Of a DNA stretch of 64,000 nucleotides, positions 18,744 to 26,588 are shown in pieces. The DNA lies in the NCBI GenBank assembly GCA_910584245.1, contig CAJTZF010000013.1, positions 10,990 through 74,989 of the forward strand, written 5' to 3'. The notes beneath the pieces were generated by a model, which was given only the letters and a program-made list of their open reading frames with translations, did no database searches and was not told the origin of the DNA. Origin of the DNA: an uncultured Eubacterium sp. GTDB taxonomy: Bacteria > Bacillota > Clostridia > Lachnospirales > Lachnospiraceae. How positions within the stretch are numbered: the stretch's first letter is position 1; each line of letters starts with the position of its first letter. Made by a program: the position numbers and the translations under genes.

Positions 18744-18772
18744 ATTATATCAAATAATGTCACATTATACAA
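18744..18772 (-). promoter_or_regulatory. Sigma-A promoter of the GH3-like/purCFB run
   Basis: On the minus strand TTGTAT (18772-18767), a 17-nt spacer and a perfect TATAAT (18749-18744) lie about 45 nt upstream of the GH3-like start. Confidence 0.7.
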
Positions 18773-18821
18773 ATAAATATTTCACAAATTTCCTCAGATC
18801 ATTCAAAAAAATTTATATTAT

Positions 18822-18854
18822 TTGTAAACAGGCCAAGCTATCTCTCATAATATA
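18822..18854 (+). promoter_or_regulatory. Promoter of the Cys/Gly-rich protein; resembles sigma-K or weak sigma-A
   Basis: AACA (18827-18830), 15 nt and CATAATATA (18846-18854) resemble the mother-cell sigma-K pattern (AC, then CATANNNTA). The same bases can be read as a weaker sigma-A promoter, TTGTAA-N18-CATAAT. Which is used cannot be decided from sequence. Confidence 0.4.
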
Positions 18855-18885
18855 TCATTGTAAATTAATTTAGGAGGAACCAAAC

Positions 18886-19128
18886 ATGAGTGATTTATCA
18901 GCAACAAACTGCGGCGGCGGATGCTCCTGCAATGAAGGTGGAAACAATGGCTGCTGCACATGGATTATCATCATCCTGCTTCTGTGCTGCTGCGGCGGAA
19001 ATGGCGGTAGCTGGGGAGGCTGCGGCGGTGGCGGCAGCGACTGCAGCTGCATTATCTGGATCTTACTGCTTCTTTGCTTCTGCGGCGGCAATGGTGGCGG
19101 AGGATGTGGATTTGGCGGCTTCTGCTAA
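18886..19128 (+). CDS. Small Cys/Gly-rich hydrophobic protein (high-cysteine chorion-class type)
   Basis: This 80-residue protein is built from two similar units: Cys-X-Trp-Ile-rich hydrophobic stretch, then a Cys cluster, then a Gly/Asn/Cys tract (WIIIILLLCCCGGNGG and WILLLLCFCGGNGG). About a fifth of residues are Cys and over a quarter Gly. It resembles small proteins annotated in Clostridia as chorion-class high-cysteine proteins; function unknown. GGAGG lies 8 nt before the ATG, a promoter-like site is upstream and a strong terminator follows, so it is a real single-gene unit. The composition and possible sigma-K promoter would fit a spore-surface or membrane-associated structural protein, but this is inference. 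Confidence 0.8.
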   Translation: MSDLSATNCGGGCSCNEGGNNGCCTWIIIILLLCCCGGNGGSWGGCGGGGSDCSCIIWILLLLCFCGGNGGGGCGFGGFC

Positions 19129-19153
19129 ATCTTTGCAACTTTTCGTCCATTCC

Positions 19154-19190
19154 AAAGAGGTGTCGGGTCTTTACCCGGCGCCTCTTTATA
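19154..19190 (+). terminator. Terminator of the Cys/Gly-rich gene
   Basis: AAAGAGG (19154-19160) pairs with CCTCTTT (19181-19187), with an inner CGGGT/ACCCG stem, directly after the gene. Confidence 0.85.
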
Positions 19191-19205
19191 TTATGAAGTA
19201 AAACA

Positions 19206-19237
19206 GAAGCTGCCATTGCATACAGCAAGGCAGCTTC
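19206..19237 (-). terminator. Terminator of the 125-residue gene
   Basis: A 9-bp perfect stem (19206-19214 with 19229-19237) with a T-rich stretch beyond it on the minus strand lies 4 nt past the stop codon of the minus-strand gene. Confidence 0.75.
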
Positions 19238-19240
19238 AGA

Positions 19241-19618
19241 CTATCGGATCTCTACAATACATCCTCTTTCACTCTTCAATTGATCGCCACTGTTACTACT
19301 ATAAACGCTTTTAGCAACCTCATCAAACGACAAATTGTCATCATTTGTCAAAACAACATACTCTGACTCACCGCTAGCCAACGGCAATGTCCCTTTTAAA
19401 ACCAAACGCTTTTTATACTCCATTCCCTTTACACTCCACATTCCATTTTCATTTTGAAAATATTCGAAACAAACGCCATTGTCTTTTTCTGGAATATAAT
19501 GCTTGGAAATAGTAGCTGCTGTTTCCTTTTCTTTATCTCTCGCAAAGTAAACAGCACATATAATTCCTGCAAAACAAAAAATCATGAAAACCAGCCATAT
19601 TCTTTTCTTACTTTTCAT
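19241..19618 (-). CDS. Small membrane-anchored or secreted protein, unknown function
   Basis: This 125-residue protein has a positively charged N-terminus and one hydrophobic segment (about 7-25), then a polar domain presumably outside the cell. I do not recognise the family. GGGAGG lies about 8 nt before the ATG. It is visibly richer in A and T than the flanking housekeeping genes. It lies downstream of the AgrC-like kinase on the same strand, 115 nt away. Just upstream at 19674-19688 is an inverted repeat (TAATGTA-C-TACATTA) overlapping a possible TATAAT, which may be an operator. A role linked to the neighbouring signalling genes is possible but unproven. Confidence 0.65.
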   Translation of the reverse strand: MKSKKRIWLVFMIFCFAGIICAVYFARDKEKETAATISKHYIPEKDNGVCFEYFQNENGMWSVKGMEYKKRLVLKGTLPLASGESEYVVLTNDDNLSFDEVAKSVYSSNSGDQLKSERGCIVEIR

Positions 19619-19733
19619 AAAACAACCTCCCTGAATATAATAAACACCATACGCACTTAATTTCTTTTATAATAATGTACTACATTATATTTTGTTTGAT
19701 TTTGGTTTTCCATACCGGGAAACGGTGATAAAT

Positions 19734-20711
19734 TTAAAGAAAATAGCCGGTATTTGAAATCACTTTACAAGATGGTTTTGAAAGTAAAACGATCGTATGA
19801 AAGGTATGTGTATTATTATCAAAATACAGTTGCAAATCTCCATGATATTTCTTTATCACGCATTGAATACTCTTCATGCCATACCCATGCCGCCATTTAT
19901 TATTTTTTGTTGTAGAAAGCTTGTGCATAGAAGAAAATGGATCGTTTGTACAGGAATTTACCATCGTAACAATTATTGAACCACCATTACTGTGCGGTAT
20001 AATGTGTAGCTCAATAAATGAATCCTGAATTTTACAAGCAGCTTCCACCGCATTGTTCAGTAAATTACCGAACAATGCAATCATATCATATTCAGATAGA
20101 AAATCCGCAATATCCCGAATCTCCACTTCAAGTGCAATTCCATATTCCTTACACTTCTGACCGTAACTAAATATAATGGCATTAAGAAAATCATTATCAC
20201 ATATGTGTATCGCCTTTGAAAGCCCACTGCTTTGGGTTATGTGATTTATATAGGATGCTATTTTGTCCCTCTCTCCTTTTTCATTTAAAACAGCAATTGA
20301 CTGGAGATGATTTCTGATATCATGAATTATAATCTTTTGTTTCTCATCCTGTTGATGACGGGCGTTAAAATACGAAGCCTCGTTCCGTTTCTCTTTTAAT
20401 ACTATCTGCAATTCAATAATCTCTTTCTTCTGAATATAGGAGTAAACCCAAACAAGGAAAACCGTAACAAAAAACAAAAGCACCGCATTCAGTATTATAA
20501 CTATATACAGTAACGGCGAAAGCATAACGTCCATAAAGCAGACCAAAATAAGTGGTACGAAAAGAATTTCTGATATCAAAGGAATCTTCCAGCGAATTTC
20601 CTTTTTCCCAGAATCCTTTTCCCTATAAACAGTATAACAATATTTCAGTAAAATGAAGGCTTCTAATATAAAACTGGCAATATAGCCAATATGAACATAC
20701 GTTGTACCCAT
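19734..20711 (-). CDS. AgrC-like GHKL sensor histidine kinase
   Basis: About 325 residues: three to four N-terminal hydrophobic segments (to about residue 100), a short coiled coil, the H box IIIHDIRNHLQSI typical of AgrC/SpoOB-like kinases, then a GHKL ATPase domain with N box LFGNLLNNAVEAA and G-box region WRHGYGMKSI. AgrC normally has about six transmembrane segments, so the sensor portion is short. The ATG at 20711 with AAAAGGGG 9 nt upstream is preferred over a GTG at 20735. It follows a LytTR regulator by 49 nt in the same operon, the standard agr-like pairing. Peptide sensing is expected from the family; no agrB/agrD is visible nearby. Confidence 0.82.
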   Translation of the reverse strand: MGTTYVHIGYIASFILEAFILLKYCYTVYREKDSGKKEIRWKIPLISEILFVPLILVCFMDVMLSPLLYIVIILNAVLLFFVTVFLVWVYSYIQKKEIIELQIVLKEKRNEASYFNARHQQDEKQKIIIHDIRNHLQSIAVLNEKGERDKIASYINHITQSSGLSKAIHICDNDFLNAIIFSYGQKCKEYGIALEVEIRDIADFLSEYDMIALFGNLLNNAVEAACKIQDSFIELHIIPHSNGGSIIVTMVNSCTNDPFSSMHKLSTTKNNKWRHGYGMKSIQCVIKKYHGDLQLYFDNNTHTFHTIVLLSKPSCKVISNTGYFL

Positions 20712-20760
20712 GCCACAAGTCCCCTTTTCGATCACTTCATAAGTTCTTCCACTATTACTA

Positions 20761-21467
20761 TTACCGTGTACGTTCTAAATAAAGTAAATATGCTTCTTTA
20801 AAACTTGAATATTTACGTCTTGTCAAATAAGCCGTAACCTGCTGGCCGCTTAAATAGACAATTGAATGATCAAAATTAGCTACATATTTCATATTAACAA
20901 GAAAACTTCGGTGGGTTTGGTAAAAACACGGCAAGTTAAGAATATTCAACCAGTAATTCATATTGTGGACAGATATAAAATCCCCCAGTTCCGTATGTAC
21001 AACCGTAATTCTCCCCTGCGTCTCAATAACAATAATCTGGGAAACACGCACCGTATAAACACCCTCTTTTGTCTCAATGGGAACTTTGAAATTTGAAGAA
21101 TTATATAGTTCAATCGCATCCTCGATATTCCGAAACAGTTTTTGTTTGTCAATCGGCTTTAACAAATACCGAAACACATGAAGCCTCATCGCCTCATCAA
21201 TGTACTCTACATAGGAAGTTACGATAAAAATAATGATGTCAGGGTACACTTTTTTAACTCCTGTCCAACATAAATACCATTTAAGCCAGGCATCCTTATA
21301 TCCAGAAAAATGATGTCCTTTTCCCCCTCGTCATGAAGTAAGGACTCAGCCGAATTATACGACTGTATAGATGGAATATTTAAGTCATTACATGTAAAGT
21401 ACTCTATGATATATTCTTTTAATTGTACTGTCACATCCTGAGAGTCGTCGCAAATCAGAATGCGCAT
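20761..21467 (-). pseudogene. LytTR (AgrA-like) response regulator interrupted by a frameshift at a slippery site
   Basis: Receiver residues MRILICDDSQD to ELKK are in one frame (21467 to about 21250); the rest of the receiver (YPDIIIFIVTSYVEY..., with the conserved Lys in LLKPID) and the LytTR DNA-binding domain continue in the -1 frame (21249 to 20761). The phospho-acceptor Asp in FLDIRMP is intact. The junction is A AAA AAG in the correct reading phase, the classic -1 slippery heptamer, and a GTG directly after it has AGGAG 8 nt upstream. So this is a decayed gene, a programmed -1 frameshift, or a gene with an internal start. The true start is ATG 21467 (AGAGGGG upstream). Its partner is the AgrC-like kinase downstream. 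Confidence 0.8.
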
Positions 21468-21675
21468 AAATATCACACCCCTCTTTTCAAATAGTACCTG
21501 TAAATTATTATACATTTTATGGAATAGAATGCAAGAACAAAATTATAATTTAAACAAATCATAACATTTTTGGCCAAAAAGCAACAAAAAATGTCGTTTC
21601 ATGCAAAATCTCTTGTATTTTTCTTCCGGTGAAAGTATCATTTAAGTTTATAAATAAATTGGTAGGAGGAACTTT

Positions 21676-22415
21676 ATGGGAATTATAAAAATTGCAGTAT
21701 GTGATGATGAAATTGTTTCCACAAAGAAACTAGAAAAAATTATTACTACATATTGTACGAAAAGGCAAATTCCTTTTCAAATTGATATATTTCATTCCGG
21801 AAAGAAACTTCTTTCAGATAACATAAAACTGCTGGAATACCAAATTGTATTTTTGGCTATTAAAATGAATGAAATAAATGGCTTAGAAGTGGCAGGAGAA
21901 TTGCGTAAGATAAACAAAGAGATTTTTATTATATTGTAACAGCGTTCATTCATTATTCTTTAGAAGGCTATAAAGTAGATGCGATTCGGTATCTGCTAAA
22001 AACGGACAAAAAATTGGAACTATCCGTTTTTGAAAGCTTAAATGCGGTATTTGAGAAAATGAATTATAGACCTTGTATAAAAAAATTTTGCTTTCAAGAA
22101 GGGAATAAAAATATCGCATTACAAAAAATTGTTTACATTGAAAGTATTCTTCACAAAATAATTTTCCATATTTTAGACAAAGAGATTACCTGCTACACCA
22201 TGTATGAGACACTAAACAACATTTCAGAAGTATTTACAAATGATTTCGTGCGAATTCATCAAAGTTATTTGGTCAATTTAAAGTTTGTCAAAAACATAAT
22301 GGGAAAAAACTTGCTACTATTCAATGATGTAACATTACCGATCTCAAGGTCTAGAATGAAAGAAGTATATAAGAAAGTCGCTATATACCAAAAAGAGAGA
22401 GGATACTTTACATAA
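21676..22415 (+). pseudogene. Second LytTR response regulator, frameshifted, receiver lacking the phospho-Asp
   Basis: A receiver domain begins at 21676 (GGAGG upstream, IKIAVCDDE) and stops at TAA near 21937. The continuation lies in the -1 frame: VTAFIHYSLEGYKVDAIRYLLK, then a LytTR domain with VYIESILHK, FVRIHQSYLVN and a basic end, finishing at 22415. The equivalent of the phospho-acceptor Asp is Ala61 (FLAIKM) and the usual Pro after it is missing. The junction (ATATTGTAAC) is not a canonical slippery site. A pseudogene is the simplest reading; an unphosphorylated regulator with a sequence error is the alternative. It is divergent from the first LytTR regulator. Confidence 0.75.
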
Positions 22416-22758
22416 CGTTGCAAATTCTGCAATATAAAGGAATTTTCTGCACTACTTATTGATTAAAATAAAAGTCTATTATAATATGGCAAGAGGGCAA
22501 TCGATTATATGCATATGTAAGCGACAAAGAGTATGTCTATTATACATACAATAAAGCTTCATTCGTAAATAGGACATCTAGCTATACAAAGTCCAGCGCA
22601 AAGAGTTCATCTAAAGCAAAGTACTCCGTAGCAGGCGATTTGAAATGGACAGCTAATAACAAAGCCAAAAAAAGCCATTGGACATTTAACATAACGTGCA
22701 CACCGTCTGGAGTAATACAAACAAATGGTTTTAAATCATAATAGACTGGAGGGATATA
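22416..22758 (+). pseudogene. Region with a fragment of an unknown gene, no start codon
   Basis: From 22472 to 22741 one frame is open for 89 codons with a Ser/Lys/Tyr/Thr-rich coding-like sequence ending in HWTFNITCTPSGVIQ and NGFKS, but it has stops just before it and no ATG/GTG/TTG with a Shine-Dalgarno. It looks like the C-terminal remnant of a small secreted protein whose 5' end was lost. A TATAAT at about 22479 may be an old promoter. I do not recognise the family. The rest of the interval holds nothing else I can support. Confidence 0.4.
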
Positions 22759-23070
22759 ATGCACAAATACTTTAAAAACACAATAAAGGGCGCCATACTT
22801 GTCCTGTCTCTTGGTTCTGTTCTGTGCTATGGAATAAATAAACTAAGTGCGGAAACAAAACAAAGCGATAATAAAGCCAAAACAAATATTGACATAAAAA
22901 GTGAAATCGAAAACGAGACAGGGCTTACTCCGGATCAGGAGACGATAACGGAGTATGATGATGTTATTCTTACAACAGAAGAGTATTCTCTTAATGAAGA
23001 AGAGGGGAAAAAGATCAAACAGTATATGAAAAAGAACATCGACAACGGCAAGGCTCATAAGGGTGAATAA
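22759..23070 (+). CDS. Small secreted or membrane-anchored acidic protein, unknown function
   Basis: This 103-residue protein has a basic N-terminus and one hydrophobic stretch (about 10-28, signal peptide or anchor), followed by a highly charged, Glu/Lys-rich tail with no cysteine. GGAGGG lies 5 nt upstream of the ATG, so it is likely translated. It starts 17 nt after the preceding gene fragment. It is AT-rich like its neighbours and has no recognised family. The interval 23071-23232 after it has a short open stretch in another frame but no ribosome binding site, and I see nothing else in it. Confidence 0.6.
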   Translation: MHKYFKNTIKGAILVLSLGSVLCYGINKLSAETKQSDNKAKTNIDIKSEIENETGLTPDQETITEYDDVILTTEEYSLNEEEGKKIKQYMKKNIDNGKAHKGE

Positions 23071-23232
23071 TCCAAAAGAGGAGCCATTACTAACATAAAC
23101 GAGATAGAGACCATTAATCAATTGCCCTCATCTTTATGTAGTGACTGGTGCAATAATACGTTGGATTGATAATGATAATCTGACGGAATTGGATGATGAA
23201 TTACCAATTATGTTAAAACATTTCCGCAAACA

Positions 23233-23271
23233 AAAGTCCTCCAAACTTCAAAAACGAAGCCGGAGGATTTT
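23233..23271. terminator. Bidirectional terminator between accessory region and ABC module
   Basis: TCCTCC (23237-23242) pairs with GGAGGA (23262-23267) with an inner CTTC/GAAG stem; A-rich on the left and T-rich on the right, so usable by both converging transcripts. Confidence 0.7.
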
Positions 23272-23334
23272 ACTGCATAACTTTTTTACCCGCCAAATAC
23301 ATCTTTTTTTATTTACCGGATTGCAGGATTATTT

Positions 23335-25761
23335 TTATTCCGCTTCTCTAAGCCGTTCAACAAGAGTTTTCTTTTCAAGAATATTTGTAATTACAGCCGA
23401 GATTAGCACTGGCACGACCAGTACCATTGCAATGTATCCCAACATATACCACACGGGAAAATGCCAGTGCAGATAGGTTGCCTGAAACTCCCTCATTATC
23501 TGTATCATAGCGTATCCCGCCGCCGTACCAAAAACAGCGGTGATCATTATATTTTTTACCGCGAGGATAAGTCCCTCGCCGATTATCATTTTTTTAAGCT
23601 GGCCGCCGCTCATGCCTATGGAGCAAAGCATTGCAAATTCCTGCTTTCGGGACATGGCGTTGGACACAAGTGTGTTTATCAGATTTATCAGCGCAAAGCC
23701 GATTATGAACGCGGAAAGTCCCCATACCAGTCCCATAACAAGATAATAGTTCGACCTGCCGTCGTTTACAACGTCCGAAAAGCAAGTAAGCTTTAAATGC
23801 GGGTCGCTGTCGGCGTATCTTTGCAGGAACTCCTTTACCACCGTATCGGTTTTGTAATCCTCCACCTCAACGATAATTCCGTCGCTTGGGTCGTATTCTT
23901 CCGGCACCATAGTTTTAAAAAGGTCTTTGGGAATATAAAACCAGCCATTTCCGACAGCCAGATAATCGGCGTCTTCGTTGTTTAATTTCATCAGCTCTCC
24001 GCGGTCAAAGCTGCCCGCAACGTTAAAATCGTCCTCGCGGTACTCATAGCCGTCGTACCATTTAAGCTTGACTGTATCGCCCGGTTTAAATTTCCAGCCG
24101 TATATTTCCTTAACTTGGTCGTTGTTGCATATTGCAATTTCTTTGTTGTGTACCATTCTGTCGTAATCGAAAGCCTCACCCTCTGTCCTGGATTTGTTCA
24201 TAGCGGCGATGCAGTGGTTTTCAAACGGCATTACCTCGTCGTTTGTCTGATAGTTATTGTATTCGTACTGCACGTCGAAACGGTCGTAGCGGGTCACCTT
24301 TTTCACGCCCTCAAAAGCGGCTATCTCCGCTTCGATTTCTTTTGTAAGCGGATTATTGATCTGAATATCAGCCGCGCCGTGTTCCGAGAGCTTCACCGCA
24401 TTGTCCGAAACCTGAAGCACATAGTCACCGAAACAGTACGCTCCCGTGCGGGAATATTCCTCAATATTATAGGAAGCAATAAGAGTCGTCCCCATAATAA
24501 ATATTACCCCGCCTATACCCAAGGAAACTACCGTCATTGCGGACTTTTTCCGATTGCTGTCCGCGCTTATTTTTGCAAGACCGAATGGCGTAAGATTTCT
24601 TTTTCCGCTTTTTGAGGACGCTGCTCCGCCATTGCCGCTCATTTTTGCAGCCTCAATGGGAGAAGCCGCCGCCGCGATTTTAGCAGGCTTTTTCACGGAA
24701 AACATAACCGTCAAAGAGGTTGCAATAATGGTCAGAACTGCCGTTATCAAGGTATTGGGAATATAAAATCCCTTTGGTACAATAAAATACGCAAAAACCG
24801 TTCCGACTAAAATGCCGATCAGAGAACCCGCCCCGCTAAGGAAAACACCCTCGTACCGAACGGTTTTTCTTATCTGCTTTGAGGTCATTCCAATAGTACG
24901 GAGCTGCCCGAACTGGCGTATTCTGCCCGTTACGGAAATGTAAAAAATGCTGTAGATAACAAACATGCTTACAAATAAAATTACCGCGCCCACCCCGATA
25001 ACAGCAAACAATACGCTTGCTCTCGTATTGGATATTTTTATCACGAAGCTGCTGTTTTCTCTTATTTGGTAACGGGGTATGCCGTACTCCTCGCCAATTC
25101 CGCGTATGGTGTTCAAAAATGTTTGGTCGTCCATATCGGCTGCGCCAACTATCCTTGCCGCAGTAGTATAGGACACGTCCTTAAGCTGCGAACCCTTTTC
25201 GGCGTATTCCTCCGAAAGCATTATAAAGAACCGGCTTTCGGATTCGAGATCGTTCAAACCCGTAACGGTGTAGGTCTCTGTGGCGCCGTCAACCCACGTC
25301 ACGGAAAACTTCGCGCCGATGACAGGCCCGATACCCAGCTTTTTCAAATATTCCTTTGAAACTGCCGCCTCGTTCAGCTTTTCGGGGTAACGCCCCTCTG
25401 TGATATTCAAACGCATAGACTCTATAATTTTCCCCTCGTCGGAAAAATAGGCCGGGCGTATTTCGTAATTTTCCGCCTCCATTGAACCGCCCTGCTTGTA
25501 GCGTACAATATCCTCCATACTCCCGTCATTTTTGAGAGCCTCCACCTGTTCGTTACTCAAATCGCCGTATATAACATGGGGCTGTACCGCAAGCTCCCGA
25601 TCCTCTTTCTTGTCCATAGCAAGAGCAAAGCCGGTCAGTCCCGAAATAAGCGCGGCGGAAAGAGCAACGGTGATTATGATAAAAATATTTCTCATTTTTC
25701 CCGCTCTAAGGCTGCGCATTGTCAGCTTCCGGAGAATTGCGCCATTGTTGTTTTTCAGCAT
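23335..25761 (-). CDS. ABC transporter permease, FtsX/MacB superfamily (two FtsX domains)
   Basis: The 808-residue membrane protein has an N-terminal membrane segment, a large extracellular domain, and two FtsX-type three-helix permease units (about 260-370 and 690-800) plus a central pair of helices (about 405-430). This is the architecture of SalY/YknZ-like and lantibiotic- or bacitracin-resistance permeases. It forms a complex with the ATPase encoded just upstream (2 nt between stop and start; GGAG 9 nt before the ATG). Together with the adjacent kinase and regulator it forms a module of the kind that senses and detoxifies antimicrobial peptides. The substrate cannot be told from sequence. 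Confidence 0.9.
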   Translation of the reverse strand: MLKNNNGAILRKLTMRSLRAGKMRNIFIIITVALSAALISGLTGFALAMDKKEDRELAVQPHVIYGDLSNEQVEALKNDGSMEDIVRYKQGGSMEAENYEIRPAYFSDEGKIIESMRLNITEGRYPEKLNEAAVSKEYLKKLGIGPVIGAKFSVTWVDGATETYTVTGLNDLESESRFFIMLSEEYAEKGSQLKDVSYTTAARIVGAADMDDQTFLNTIRGIGEEYGIPRYQIRENSSFVIKISNTRASVLFAVIGVGAVILFVSMFVIYSIFYISVTGRIRQFGQLRTIGMTSKQIRKTVRYEGVFLSGAGSLIGILVGTVFAYFIVPKGFYIPNTLITAVLTIIATSLTVMFSVKKPAKIAAAASPIEAAKMSGNGGAASSKSGKRNLTPFGLAKISADSNRKKSAMTVVSLGIGGVIFIMGTTLIASYNIEEYSRTGAYCFGDYVLQVSDNAVKLSEHGAADIQINNPLTKEIEAEIAAFEGVKKVTRYDRFDVQYEYNNYQTNDEVMPFENHCIAAMNKSRTEGEAFDYDRMVHNKEIAICNNDQVKEIYGWKFKPGDTVKLKWYDGYEYREDDFNVAGSFDRGELMKLNNEDADYLAVGNGWFYIPKDLFKTMVPEEYDPSDGIIVEVEDYKTDTVVKEFLQRYADSDPHLKLTCFSDVVNDGRSNYYLVMGLVWGLSAFIIGFALINLINTLVSNAMSRKQEFAMLCSIGMSGGQLKKMIIGEGLILAVKNIMITAVFGTAAGYAMIQIMREFQATYLHWHFPVWYMLGYIAMVLVVPVLISAVITNILEKKTLVERLREAE

Positions 25762-25763
25762 TT

Positions 25764-26438
25764 TTAAACACTCCTCTCCGTAATCTTGCCATCCTCAATG
25801 CGGACTATCCTGTCCGCAAGCTGTGCAATGTCAAGGTTGTGCGTTATCATCACAAGGGTCTGCCCGTAGCTTTCCGAAGTCTGCTTTAAAAGCCCGAGGA
25901 CTTCCTGTCCCGTTTTGCTGTCGAGGTTTCCCGTTGGTTCGTCCGCAAGTATTATCGCGGGCTTGAACGCGATAGCCCTTGCAATAGCGGCGCGCTGCTG
26001 CTGTCCCCCCGAAAGGTTGTTGGGGAAACGGTCAAGCTTGTCCTCCAAATGAAGCATTTTTACAATGCCGCTGATAAATTTTTTGTCGGGCTTGCCTCCA
26101 TCCAGCTCGATAGGCAGGACGATATTTTCATACACGTTCAGCATTGGCACAAGGTTGTAATTCTGAAAAACAAAGCCGATCTGCCTGCGGCGGAAAACCG
26201 TAAGCTCGTCGGGGGACATTCCCGAAATTTCCTTGTCGTCTATTTTAACGCTGCCCGAGGTGGGGTTGTCAAGTCCGCCCATCATGTTAAGCAGCGTGGA
26301 TTTACCGCTGCCCGACGTTCCCACAACAGCTACAAATTCGCCCCGCTCAACGGAAAGATCAACGCCGTCCAAAGCCTTGACAAGACTGTCGCCGCTGCCG
26401 TAATATTTTTTTAGATTTTCAGTTTTAAGTACATGCAT
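25764..26438 (-). CDS. ABC transporter ATP-binding protein (SalX/LolD type)
   Basis: The 224-residue ATPase is of the MacB/LolD subfamily: Walker A GTSGSGKST, Q loop VFQNYNLVPMLNVYENI, signature LSGGQQQRAAIARAI, Walker B IILADEPTGNLDS and the switch His in MITHN. The canonical length and the linked FtsX-type permease gene support a mechanotransmission-type or efflux transporter. AAAGGAG lies 8 nt upstream. A promoter with a direct repeat typical of OmpR-family binding lies 26-66 nt upstream of the start, so the operon is probably controlled by the neighbouring two-component system. Confidence 0.95.
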   Translation of the reverse strand: MHVLKTENLKKYYGSGDSLVKALDGVDLSVERGEFVAVVGTSGSGKSTLLNMMGGLDNPTSGSVKIDDKEISGMSPDELTVFRRRQIGFVFQNYNLVPMLNVYENIVLPIELDGGKPDKKFISGIVKMLHLEDKLDRFPNNLSGGQQQRAAIARAIAFKPAIILADEPTGNLDSKTGQEVLGLLKQTSESYGQTLVMITHNLDIAQLADRIVRIEDGKITERSV

Positions 26439-26463
26439 TTCAGGTTCTCCTTTGGTATGTTTT

Positions 26464-26504
26464 TATATAAGTATAACCCCCAATTGTCTCAAAAACCTCT
26501 CAAA
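26464..26504 (-). promoter_or_regulatory. ABC operon promoter with a predicted response-regulator site
   Basis: On the minus strand TTGAGA (26492-26487), 17 nt and TATATA (26469-26464) form the promoter. The heptamer TTTGAGA occurs twice exactly 11 nt apart (26504-26498 and 26493-26487), overlapping the -35 box. A direct repeat with one-turn spacing at the -35 is how OmpR-family regulators bind. Confidence 0.6.
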
Positions 26505-26520
26505 TGTGTGAAAATTTGCG

Positions 26521-26551
26521 AAAAAATTAAGGACTGTCCGAAAACAGTCCT
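26521..26551 (-). terminator. Terminator of the two-component operon
   Basis: A perfect 8-bp stem (26530-26537 with 26544-26551) is followed on the minus strand by TTAATTTTTT, 38 nt past the histidine kinase stop. It separates the kinase operon from the ABC operon. Confidence 0.8.
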
Positions 26552-26588
26552 ACAGCCATTCCACTCAGAAAATGAAACGGCTGTATCA

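Noticed and set aside
18870..19091. Proline-rich open frame opposite the Cys/Gly-rich gene
   Set aside because: It is the antisense shadow of the GGC/TGC-rich gene, which itself has a Shine-Dalgarno and terminator.
18886..19128. Bacteriocin precursor
   Set aside because: No leader cleavage site or modification enzyme is adjacent; the repeated hydrophobic/Cys units look structural.
23141..23476. Short open frame across the terminator
   Set aside because: No Shine-Dalgarno; it runs through the hairpin and into the opposite strand of the permease gene. A short remnant cannot be excluded.
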